From contig DFVG01000009.1 of assembly GCA_002379985.1 (NCBI GenBank), positions 1 to 24,410 of the forward strand: a stretch of DNA of 24,410 nt, in the 5' to 3' direction. Shown one piece after another: positions 7,630 to 15,280 of the stretch. The stretch is from Flavobacteriaceae bacterium UBA4166. GTDB taxonomy: Bacteria; Bacteroidota; Bacteroidia; Flavobacteriales; Flavobacteriaceae. Position numbers and translations under genes: made by a program. Each line of letters begins with the position of its first letter. Within the stretch, counting starts at the first letter, position 1. The notes under the pieces are model-generated. The model was not told where the DNA came from. It made no database searches and was given only the letters and a program-made list of their open reading frames with translations.

Positions 7630-8529
7630 GTGGAAACTATTCTTTCGATCAACAATCTCACCAAACGCTTTGGGCCTATTACCGCTGTAGACGACCTTTC
7701 TTTTACTATTGAAAAAGGAAATGTATACGGAATTTTAGGACCTAATGGCAGTGGAAAATCAACGACGCTTGGAATTGTCCTAAATGTGGTCAACAAATCT
7801 GAAGGTGATTTTCAATGGTTCAACGGCAGTCAAAGTACACATCAAGCCTTAAAAAAAGTAGGTGCCATCATTGAACGCCCTAACTTCTATCCCTACATGA
7901 CCGCCAAACAAAACTTGGCATTGGTCTGTAAAATTAAGGATGTATCCACCGATAAGATCGAAGAAAAGTTGGAGGTCGTTGGGCTTGCCGATAGGAAAGA
8001 CAGTAAATTCAGGACCTTCTCTTTGGGAATGAAGCAGCGCCTCGCAATTGCTTCGGCCTTATTGAATGATCCTGAGATTTTGATACTGGACGAGCCTACA
8101 AACGGATTGGATCCACAAGGTATTCATCAAATCCGTGAGATCATTAAAACCATCGCCAATCAGGGTACCACCATTTTACTGGCTTCGCATCTTTTAGACG
8201 AGGTAGAAAAAGTCTGTACGCATGTTGTCATCCTTCGGAAAGGGAAAAGTTTGTACAGTGGTAGTGTGGAAGGGATGAATGCCAGCCACGGATTCTTCGT
8301 CGTAAAGGCCAATGATATGCAAGCCCTTCAAACAGTTTTGGAAAACAGTCCGTCTATCGGAACGATCAAACCGGATGGAGAACAACTCATTGCCTACCTC
8401 AATACTCCTATGGACGCTTCCGAATTTAACCAGAAAATGCACCAACAGGGAATTGCGTTATCACATTTGGTGAAGCGTAAAGAAAGCCTTGAAGAACAAT
8501 TCCTTGAAATTACCAAAAACCTCAACTAA
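7630..8529 (+). CDS. ABC transporter ATP-binding protein (BcrA/CcmA type)
   Basis: The 299-aa ATPase of a two-component ABC-2 exporter at the inner membrane. Residues 37-44 are the Walker A (GPNGSGKS), 131-137 the signature (SLGMKQR), 151-156 the Walker B with catalytic glutamate (LILDEP), then the D-loop and an H-loop histidine in LLASHLLDE. The 70-residue C-terminal extension is typical of the BcrA/lantibiotic-immunity group. The start is GTG at 7630; no ATG is in frame upstream and this gives the standard N-terminus. A TACCTTCC at 7558-7565 is a poor -7 candidate. The permease gene follows after 5 nt. GldA of the gliding machinery is a distant relative, but nothing here shows a gliding role. 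Confidence 0.93.
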   Translation: METILSINNLTKRFGPITAVDDLSFTIEKGNVYGILGPNGSGKSTTLGIVLNVVNKSEGDFQWFNGSQSTHQALKKVGAIIERPNFYPYMTAKQNLALVCKIKDVSTDKIEEKLEVVGLADRKDSKFRTFSLGMKQRLAIASALLNDPEILILDEPTNGLDPQGIHQIREIIKTIANQGTTILLASHLLDEVEKVCTHVVILRKGKSLYSGSVEGMNASHGFFVVKANDMQALQTVLENSPSIGTIKPDGEQLIAYLNTPMDASEFNQKMHQQGIALSHLVKRKESLEEQFLEITKNLN

Positions 8530-8534
8530 CTACC

Positions 8535-9371
8535 ATGCTTCGACTTTTCTCTATAGAATTTCAAAAATTACGTTATAATCGTTCGGCAAAGGTCATTTCG
8601 TTGGTCTATTTTATTTTGATCACGTTTATTGCATTGATCGCTTCGATTGAATTTAACTTCGGAAATGTCAATTTTCGGGTCGCCGATCAAGGAATTTTTA
8701 ATTTCCCGTTCATTTGGCATTTTAATACTTGGGTGGCTGCAATTCTCAAAATCTTTTTGGCTATCGTAATAGTATCAATGATGTCTAACGAATACAGCTA
8801 TCGCACGCTGAAACAGAACCTTATCGATGGAGTGAGCAAGAAAGAGTTTATCCTTTCTAAGTTCATCACAGTCATAGGGTTTGCAGTCATTTCTACGGTC
8901 TTTGTTTTTGTGGTAAGCATGATCTTAGGGCTTAGTTTTTCAGACTACACCGAAATGAGTATCATCTTTAGTGACCTTGATTATTTGTTAGCGTATTTCA
9001 TCAAACTCGTAGGTTTTTTCTCCTTCTGTTTGTTCTTAGGAATTTTAGTGAAACGCTCAGCCTTTGCCATTGGTTTCTTAGTGATATGGTGGATCGTGGA
9101 GAGCATTGTATACGGACTCATGAAATGGCAATTTTTCAAGGGAACTGATATTGCCGAAAATGTTTCACAATTCTTCCCCTTAGCTGCCATGAGCAATCTC
9201 ATTAAAGAGCCCTTTACCAGATTGGGTGCCGTTCAATCGGCTGCCAATCAACTAGGCGAAAACTTTACAAAAAATTACGATGTTTCCTATGTGGCTGTTG
9301 CGATCACCTTGGTTTGGACCTTTCTGTTTATTTATTGGTCGTACCTCATCCTCAGAAAAAGAGATTTGTAA
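8535..9371 (+). CDS. ABC-2 type transporter permease
   Basis: The membrane partner of the ATPase just upstream. The 278-aa sequence has about six hydrophobic segments (near residues 18-38, 58-82, 108-134, 150-172, 176-198 and 250-272). It also has the cytoplasmic NEYSYRTLKQNLIDGVSKKEFILSKF region after TM2, a conserved feature of this permease group that contacts the ATPase. Together the pair would form a homodimeric exporter, with two copies of each subunit. The substrate is not evident; antimicrobial peptides, lipids or glycan precursors are all handled by related systems. The next gene, a T9SS cargo protein, has its own promoter element, so functional linkage to it is unproven. Confidence 0.9.
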   Translation: MLRLFSIEFQKLRYNRSAKVISLVYFILITFIALIASIEFNFGNVNFRVADQGIFNFPFIWHFNTWVAAILKIFLAIVIVSMMSNEYSYRTLKQNLIDGVSKKEFILSKFITVIGFAVISTVFVFVVSMILGLSFSDYTEMSIIFSDLDYLLAYFIKLVGFFSFCLFLGILVKRSAFAIGFLVIWWIVESIVYGLMKWQFFKGTDIAENVSQFFPLAAMSNLIKEPFTRLGAVQSAANQLGENFTKNYDVSYVAVAITLVWTFLFIYWSYLILRKRDL

Positions 9372-9406
9372 TCAATTCTTTTCGTTATTAAGAAAAGGTG
9401 AGAATA

Positions 9407-9416
9407 TGTATCTTTA
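9407..9416 (+). promoter_or_regulatory. Promoter -7 element TGTATCTTTA, leaderless type
   Basis: TATCTTTA (9409-9416) lies 4 nt before the ATG at 9421, so transcription would start at or within the start codon. The same 10-mer TGTATCTTTA precedes the genes at 16890 and 23226. No TTG is seen at the -33 position. Confidence 0.55.
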
Positions 9417-9420
9417 GCGC

Positions 9421-11853
9421 ATGAGCATTTTTTCTTGCCACCGTAGTCAATCGGTTTTTGTTTTGCTATTGTTGCTTTCTTCCTGTTTTATAGGTAGGTC
9501 ACAGAATTTTGAGCTTTTTGAGAAATTTTATGGCAATTACGATTATCTCTCCTTCGGAAACACGCTCAACACCCAAAATAATAATGGATCGTATTGTGAC
9601 ATCCTAACGTCCAGTTCAGCCGATTTTCAATTGGAAGCCGGGCAAACCCTGATTGCAGCATATGTTTATTGGGGCGGAAGCGGTTCTGGAGATCTTAGCA
9701 TAAATTTTCAAGGAACACCACTCGATGCAGAAGAAGTATTTTCTTTTGAACATTCCTCCGGGCTTCCATTTTTTGCCGCTCGGGCGGAAGTAACAAATAT
9801 TCTAGCGAGTTTTGGGAATGGTACATATACCGTGAGCGACTTAGATCTTACAGATATTTTACCGCCCTACTGTGATTTTGCACTCAATTACGGAGGCTGG
9901 GCCGTTACTGTCGTATATGAAGATCCTAGCTTACCTTTGAATGAAGTAAATATTTTTGATGGTTTTGACGGTGTATCTGAACTTTCTGATCCCTTAGATA
10001 TTTTACTGAATGACTTGAACGTTGTAGACAATACCGGGGCTAAAATCGGCTTTTTAGCCTGGGAAGGAGATGCTACTATCAGCGTTTCGGAGCGGCTGAT
10101 CTTCAACGGAAATATTATTGGAAACCCTCCCTTGAATCCCGATGACAATGCCTTTAACGGCACCAATAGCTTTACCAATTCTGATGAGCTTTATAACATG
10201 GATATCGACTTTTATAATGTCGAAGATTTTATAAATCCGGGAGATACCTCTGCTAATATTCAATTGACGTCTGATCAAGATCTCGTTTTGGTGAATAATA
10301 TTGTGACTGTACTCAATGTTATCTCCCCAGATGCGATCATCGCTATAGATGATATTGATATTCCAACCGCTTGTGGAGATCGTGACTTCAGCGTAGACTA
10401 TACGGTATCCAATATCGGAACTGATATTATGATGACAGACGTCCCCATTGCCTTCTATGCCAATACGACCTTAGTAGCACAGAGTACCACCACTCGGCCC
10501 TTGGGAATAGGCGAAACTGAATCGGGTTCGGTTAGTTTTACTGTGCCAATAGATACGCCAGCCGACTTCACCCTACGTGCTGTAGTGGATGACGATGGTA
10601 CTGGAACCGGTATTGAATACGAAGTTGACGAAGATAACAACGAGGCGTGCCAAGAGATACATATCGCCGTTTTCCCGGTGATCCCCAGTTTGCCTGATTT
10701 GGAAGAATGCGAAGTGGTAGGACCCGAGTATTTTGATCTAACGCGTGCCACAACCACCATTGATCCTGACGAGACAATTACCTTTCATTTTACAGAAGAT
10801 GATGCCATTAATGGAGAAAACGCAATTTCCAATCCCACAGAATATCCTCTTGATGGAGGCACACAAGAAATTTGGGTGCGAGTAGATAACTTGGAATGTT
10901 TTGTAACAGATTCCTTTGATATAGAAGTAATTTTTTGTCCGCTGCCTGATGCTACGATCAGTATTGACAATGAAATCAATGCCTGTAGGTTCAGGGCCAC
11001 GTCCATTGCCTATACGGTGTATAATCTAGAATCTACAGATGTACTTCCTGCGAACACCCCCATTGCCTTTTATGCCAACGGCATTCTCTTCGCGCAGAGC
11101 CAAACTATTAGTGCGATTCCTATTGATGGAAGTGAAAGTGGAGATATCGATGTGATTTGGCCGTTAGACCTTCCGGAGACCTTTACGGTAACGGCTTCGG
11201 TGGATGACGACGGTACCGGCATGGAGGTCGTGGAAGAGGAAAACGAGCTTAACAATTTGTTCGAACTAGAGATTACTTATCAAACCATTGATGAGATTGA
11301 CGAGTTGCCCAACATCATTCTTTGTGATGAAGGTGATGACACGGCAACCTTCAACCTCACGCAGCAGAATGATCTTATTTCGGTGGAACCGGAAGATACC
11401 ATAACCTATTACACCGATGAAGTGGAAGCTATAGAAGGTGTCAATCCCATTGTAGATCCTTCAGAATATCAAAACGTGGAAGATCCGCAATTTATTTACG
11501 TCCGACTGGAAAATGAAACTTGTTTTACTACCGCCAGTTTTACGATTAGGACTGAGAATTGTAAACCAATTATTCCCGAAGGTTTTTCTCCGAACGGTGA
11601 TGGTATCAATGATGTGTTTGAGATACCTAATTTGCTAGATGTCTACAAAGGATTCAATCTAAAAGTATACAGTAGGAATGGCAACCTCATCTATGAAGGC
11701 GGAAACGATGAAGGGTATTGGAATGGAATTCCGAATAAAGGAATATTAGGAGGCTCTACTGAAGTTCCGGTCGGTACCTATTACTATGTGCTCCATGTAA
11801 ATGTTCCTGATTTTCCGAAGCCATTTATTGGCTGGGTGTATGTAAATTATTAA
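9421..11853 (+). CDS. Secreted CARDB-repeat protein with T9SS type B sorting domain
   Basis: An 810-aa extracellular protein. Residues 1-28 are a signal peptide (hydrophobic run VFVLLLLLSSC, likely cleavage near GRSQ). Residues 29-300 form an N-terminal beta-rich domain (AYVYWGGSGSG; GGWAVTVVYED). Residues 304-509 and 510-716 are two homologous modules. Each pairs a CARDB-like domain (PIAFYAN...L.AQS, then VDDDGTG) with the PxEYxN...IxVRxxxxxCF module common in Bacteroidota adhesins. Residues 717-810 form the type B sorting domain, recognised by PEGFSPNGDGINDVFEIPNL at its start, then YEGGNDEGYWNG and PVGTYYYVL. It would be carried through the T9SS pore and left on the surface or released. 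No catalytic motif is seen; adhesion or matrix binding is inferred. Confidence 0.9.
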   Translation: MSIFSCHRSQSVFVLLLLLSSCFIGRSQNFELFEKFYGNYDYLSFGNTLNTQNNNGSYCDILTSSSADFQLEAGQTLIAAYVYWGGSGSGDLSINFQGTPLDAEEVFSFEHSSGLPFFAARAEVTNILASFGNGTYTVSDLDLTDILPPYCDFALNYGGWAVTVVYEDPSLPLNEVNIFDGFDGVSELSDPLDILLNDLNVVDNTGAKIGFLAWEGDATISVSERLIFNGNIIGNPPLNPDDNAFNGTNSFTNSDELYNMDIDFYNVEDFINPGDTSANIQLTSDQDLVLVNNIVTVLNVISPDAIIAIDDIDIPTACGDRDFSVDYTVSNIGTDIMMTDVPIAFYANTTLVAQSTTTRPLGIGETESGSVSFTVPIDTPADFTLRAVVDDDGTGTGIEYEVDEDNNEACQEIHIAVFPVIPSLPDLEECEVVGPEYFDLTRATTTIDPDETITFHFTEDDAINGENAISNPTEYPLDGGTQEIWVRVDNLECFVTDSFDIEVIFCPLPDATISIDNEINACRFRATSIAYTVYNLESTDVLPANTPIAFYANGILFAQSQTISAIPIDGSESGDIDVIWPLDLPETFTVTASVDDDGTGMEVVEEENELNNLFELEITYQTIDEIDELPNIILCDEGDDTATFNLTQQNDLISVEPEDTITYYTDEVEAIEGVNPIVDPSEYQNVEDPQFIYVRLENETCFTTASFTIRTENCKPIIPEGFSPNGDGINDVFEIPNLLDVYKGFNLKVYSRNGNLIYEGGNDEGYWNGIPNKGILGGSTEVPVGTYYYVLHVNVPDFPKPFIGWVYVNY
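10330..11568 (+). repeat. Tandem duplicated 206/207-residue coding module
   Basis: Two adjacent units, 10330-10947 and 10948-11568, encode residues 304-509 and 510-716 of the T9SS cargo protein. Both begin DA.I.ID, share P.AFYAN, DDDGTG, ED.ITF/Y and C.T.SF blocks in the same order, and differ in length by one residue. Divergence at DNA level is substantial, so the duplication is old. Confidence 0.75.
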
Positions 11854-11931
11854 TTGAGCATAATCTGGAATCCACAACTAGTGAACTTCTAAAACTACAT
11901 AAGAATTTTCTCACAAAAGTTTTCTTTCTTT

Positions 11932-11965
11932 TTGACTCGTAAGAAACTGATTATAAGTATTTTTA
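11932..11965 (+). promoter_or_regulatory. Promoter of the secreted 12027 gene
   Basis: A TTG at 11932-11934 and TATTTTTA at 11958-11965 are separated by 23 nt, the upper end of the Bacteroidota range. The -7 element deviates from TAnnTTTG only in its last base. It would give a leader of roughly 55-60 nt. The surrounding 11854-12026 gap holds no other structure I can support. Confidence 0.45.
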
Positions 11966-12026
11966 GGTAACCAAATCTTCTTATCGCTACGGTATAAAAC
12001 CTGTGATCTTAACGTCACGTAAACTA

Positions 12027-12548
12027 ATGCCTATGCGAAATATTACTCTTTGTATTTTCCTTTTTTTCTGCTGCACTTTTTCTTTCGGTCAAAATAATGC
12101 CTATGCAGAGTGTCCACTACAAAATGACAATGAGGTGTGGATTCAATCCTTTAAAAAGGCAACTTCTGATGAGGAACGTCTGGAGCTCATTGTTGAAAAG
12201 ATCCAACGAGATGCTTCCTTCGTTCAAGAAAATTCTGAAACCGCCGATGCTTCCGAAAACGTTACTCTAGCAAAGGATAATGCACACGATTGTCAATGTG
12301 CCATTCGGTTTGGTTTGGTGTATTCCAATAAAAAACGCGGACTCGTTTTAGACTTGAATAAATATCCGTATTTGGAAGAGGTGGTATTAGACCTCACTCT
12401 TGCCCACATTGAAGCGATTGATTTCAATGAATTTCAGGATAAAAAACTCTATCGCTACGGAAGTGAATTACGCTCGGGGGTCACTATTTTCAGCGATGAT
12501 AAAGACCTTCGGAAAAAGATCCGTAAAACCCTACGGTCGGAACGATAG
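12027..12548 (+). CDS. Secreted protein of unknown function
   Basis: I do not recognise this gene. The product of about 173 aa starts with a clear signal peptide: a short basic N-region with the hydrophobic core ITLCIFLFFCCTFSFG, cleavage likely before QNNAYAE. The mature part of about 150 aa holds three cysteines (AEC and CQC), a predicted helical acidic region (SDEERLELIVEKIQRD), and a basic C-terminus. The segment VLDLNKYPYLEEVVLDLTLAHIEAIDF resembles a periplasmic alpha-beta domain but gives no family call. The ATG at 12027 is the first plausible start; ATG 12033 gives almost the same signal peptide. It sits between a T9SS cargo gene and uvrB, each with its own promoter-like sequence, so it appears monocistronic. 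Location is periplasmic or extracellular by inference. Confidence 0.7.
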   Translation: MPMRNITLCIFLFFCCTFSFGQNNAYAECPLQNDNEVWIQSFKKATSDEERLELIVEKIQRDASFVQENSETADASENVTLAKDNAHDCQCAIRFGLVYSNKKRGLVLDLNKYPYLEEVVLDLTLAHIEAIDFNEFQDKKLYRYGSELRSGVTIFSDDKDLRKKIRKTLRSER

Positions 12549-12634
12549 AACTTGCGTTTTCTATAAATGCTGCTCCTAAGAGGGCTTCCTAAATTGACCT
12601 ATTTTCTGTATTTTCGTTGTCTTGAAGATAGGCT

Positions 12635-14638
12635 ATGAAATTCAATATTGTTAGTGATTTCCAACCCACCGGAGACCAACCGGAAGCGATCCGTTCGCTG
12701 GTCAAGGGAATTGAATCAGAAGAAAAATATCAAACCCTCCTAGGCGTCACCGGAAGCGGTAAAACGTTTACCGTAGCCAACGTGGTCGAACAAGTGCAAC
12801 GCCCTACGTTGGTATTGGCGCACAACAAAACGCTAGCCGCGCAGCTCTATTCTGAATTCAAACAATTTTTCCCAAACAATGCGATCGAATACTTTGTGTC
12901 GTATTACGATTATTACCAACCCGAAGCCTATATTCCCACCAGCGGAACCTACATCGAAAAAGACCTCTCCATCAATGAAGAAATAGAGAAATTACGTCTT
13001 AGTACTACCTCCTCCCTACTTTCGGGGAGACGGGATGTTTTGGTGGTCGCTTCGGTTTCTTGTCTCTACGGAATTGGGAACCCTGTGGAATTTCAAAAAA
13101 ACGTTATCAGTATCAAAAAAGACATGGTGATCTCCAGAACAAAACTGTTGCACCGTTTAGTACAAAGCCTTTATTCACGTACGGAAGCCGAATTCAACAA
13201 CGGAAACTTCAGAATTAAAGGGGATACGGTTGATATTTATCCCGGCTATGCCGACGATGCATTTCGAATTCATTTTTTTGGAGATGAGATAGAAGAAATT
13301 GAAGCGTTCAATCCACAGACCAATGAGGTGATTGAAACGTACGACCGACTCAACATCTACCCGGCCAATATGTTTGTGACCTCCCCGGATGTCTTGCAGA
13401 ATGCCATTCGAAATATTCAAGATGACCTTGTGAAACAAATTGATTATTTCAAAGAGATTGGGAAGCACCTAGAAGCCAAACGCCTTGAAGAACGTACGAA
13501 TTTCGACTTGGAAATGATTCGTGAATTAGGCTATTGTAGCGGGATTGAAAATTATTCTCGTTATCTCGATCAACGATTACCCGGGACACGCCCCTTCTGC
13601 TTACTGGATTATTTTCCTGATGACTATATGATGGTGGTGGATGAAAGTCACGTTTCCATTCCGCAAGTTGGTGCTATGTATGGTGGTGATCGGAGTCGGA
13701 AAGAAAACTTAGTAGAGTATGGTTTCCGCTTACCGGCCGCAATGGACAACCGTCCTTTAAAGTTTGAAGAGTTTGAAGCCCTGCAAAATAATGTGATCTA
13801 CGTAAGCGCCACCCCTGCGGATTATGAATTAGAAAAAAGCGGCGGCGTCTATGTGGAACAAATTATTCGTCCCACGGGATTATTAGATCCGCCTATTGAA
13901 ATTCGACCGAGTTTAAATCAAATTGACGATCTGTTGGAAGAGATTCAGCTGCGTGTAGAAAAAGACGAGCGCGTGCTTGTGACGACGCTTACAAAGCGCA
14001 TGGCTGAGGAACTCACAAAATACCTTACGCGTATTCAGATTAGATGTCGGTATATTCACAGTGATGTCGATACACTAGAGCGTGTTGAGATCATGCAGGA
14101 TTTGCGTTTAGGACTCTTCGATGTGTTAGTTGGAGTGAATCTTTTACGAGAAGGATTGGATCTCCCTGAAGTATCACTTGTAGCAATCCTAGATGCTGAT
14201 AAGGAAGGATTTCTACGCAGCAACCGTTCTTTGACACAAACCGTAGGTCGCGCCGCTAGACACGTTAACGGAAAGGCAATTATGTATGCTGATAAGATCA
14301 CCAATAGCATGCAAAAAACTATTGATGAAACCAATTACCGTCGTGAAAAGCAGATTGCTTATAATACCGAAAACAATATCACCCCCACGGCCATCAAAAA
14401 ATCGTTAGAAAATGCGCTTACAAAAAAGAAGACGGAACGCTTTACTTTTGACACCGCTGAAAGTTTAGCGGCAGAGCCGGAAGAGCAATATTTGACAAAA
14501 CCACAACTGGAAAAGAAAATTCGCGATACCCGTAAGGAAATGGAAAAGTCAGCCAAGGACCTTGATTTTATGATGGCTGCGAAACTTCGGGATAAAATAA
14601 AAACGCTTCAGAAGTCGTTGGCGGAATTAGATTCCTGA
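12635..14638 (+). CDS. uvrB: Excinuclease ABC subunit B
   Basis: The damage-verifying helicase-like subunit of nucleotide excision repair, working with UvrA and UvrC in the cytoplasm. At 667 aa it has full family length. Walker A is GVTGSGKT at residues 37-44. The beta-hairpin that inserts between DNA strands is YYDYYQPEAYIP at 90-101. The Walker B-like DESHVS box follows, then the helicase motif VLVGVNLLREGLDLPEVSL and the arginine-finger region QTVGRAARHVNGKAIMYAD. A C-terminal UVR domain for UvrC contact lies near 625-662 (LEKKIRDTRKEMEKSAKDLDF). The start (MKFNIVSDFQPTGDQPEAI) is canonical. It lies alone between two unrelated genes. No LexA-type operator is evident in the 86 nt upstream. 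Confidence 0.98.
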   Translation: MKFNIVSDFQPTGDQPEAIRSLVKGIESEEKYQTLLGVTGSGKTFTVANVVEQVQRPTLVLAHNKTLAAQLYSEFKQFFPNNAIEYFVSYYDYYQPEAYIPTSGTYIEKDLSINEEIEKLRLSTTSSLLSGRRDVLVVASVSCLYGIGNPVEFQKNVISIKKDMVISRTKLLHRLVQSLYSRTEAEFNNGNFRIKGDTVDIYPGYADDAFRIHFFGDEIEEIEAFNPQTNEVIETYDRLNIYPANMFVTSPDVLQNAIRNIQDDLVKQIDYFKEIGKHLEAKRLEERTNFDLEMIRELGYCSGIENYSRYLDQRLPGTRPFCLLDYFPDDYMMVVDESHVSIPQVGAMYGGDRSRKENLVEYGFRLPAAMDNRPLKFEEFEALQNNVIYVSATPADYELEKSGGVYVEQIIRPTGLLDPPIEIRPSLNQIDDLLEEIQLRVEKDERVLVTTLTKRMAEELTKYLTRIQIRCRYIHSDVDTLERVEIMQDLRLGLFDVLVGVNLLREGLDLPEVSLVAILDADKEGFLRSNRSLTQTVGRAARHVNGKAIMYADKITNSMQKTIDETNYRREKQIAYNTENNITPTAIKKSLENALTKKKTERFTFDTAESLAAEPEEQYLTKPQLEKKIRDTRKEMEKSAKDLDFMMAAKLRDKIKTLQKSLAELDS

Positions 14639-14692
14639 TTTTTTATCGTCCCCTTAACAACTCAGGAGGATTCCATTTAGTACTTTAGAATA

Positions 14693-15280
14693 ATGATTTC
14701 AGCAGAAGAAATTAATCTTTCAAATAAGTACATTCCGGAAATTATAAGAAAAGAAGCAATTACCGCACTTCGATACTTTCCTGAATTAAAAGACACCGAA
14801 ATTCGATTTCAATTCAAAAAGGATATTAAGAAATCGACCATGCAAGCGCAGCCTACTTGGGCTAGTTTTTTTAAAGGAAAAAAGGGCCGCGGGTATATCA
14901 TTCTCATTTCAAAGAAAATCAAAATTGATCAAGAAGCGTTTACCATCGAGGATATTCCCAGCGATGTGATCACAGGGTGGTTAGGTCATGAACTTGGTCA
15001 CGTGATGGATTATCGCAATCGAAGTAGCCTTGGGATGGTGTTCTTCGGAATAAAATACCTCTTTTCAAAAGCACATATCAAAGAAGTGGAACGCGCCGCA
15101 GACACCTTTGCCATCATGCACGGAATGGGTGAGTATATAATTAAAACCAAGAATTTTATATTGGATCACGCGCAAATTTCAGAAACCTATAAAAAGCGAA
15201 TTAGATCGTTCTATATGTCGCCTGAAGAGGTCATGGAGTTGATCAACGATGGAGCATTCAAGAAAACGGCTACTTCGTAG
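14693..15280 (+). CDS. Small zinc metallopeptidase-like protein (HExxH)
   Basis: A 195-aa protein with a gluzincin zinc site. HELGH (H99, E100, H103) would bind zinc and supply the catalytic base. The downstream EVERAAD (E133, D137) matches the ExxxD third-ligand motif of M48-type peptidases. Residues 112-124 (SLGMVFFGIKYLF) are hydrophobic but short, so it may be peripherally membrane-bound. It is shorter than HtpX or Oma1 and lacks their membrane segments and signal peptide, so it appears cytoplasmic. It is not one of the well-named M48 members as far as I can tell. The gene ends in an 11-nt convergent overlap with the GH3 gene. Function beyond peptidase-like is unknown. Confidence 0.75.
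   Translation: MISAEEINLSNKYIPEIIRKEAITALRYFPELKDTEIRFQFKKDIKKSTMQAQPTWASFFKGKKGRGYIILISKKIKIDQEAFTIEDIPSDVITGWLGHELGHVMDYRNRSSLGMVFFGIKYLFSKAHIKEVERAADTFAIMHGMGEYIIKTKNFILDHAQISETYKKRIRSFYMSPEEVMELINDGAFKKTATS

Noticed and set aside
12003..12026. GTG start for the secreted protein at 12003.
   Set aside because: It would add nine residues before a normal signal peptide; ATG 12027 or 12033 is more likely.
14664..14669. Perfect Shine-Dalgarno-like AGGAGG before the metallopeptidase gene.
   Set aside because: It is 23 nt from the ATG, too far to act, and such sites are little used in Bacteroidota.
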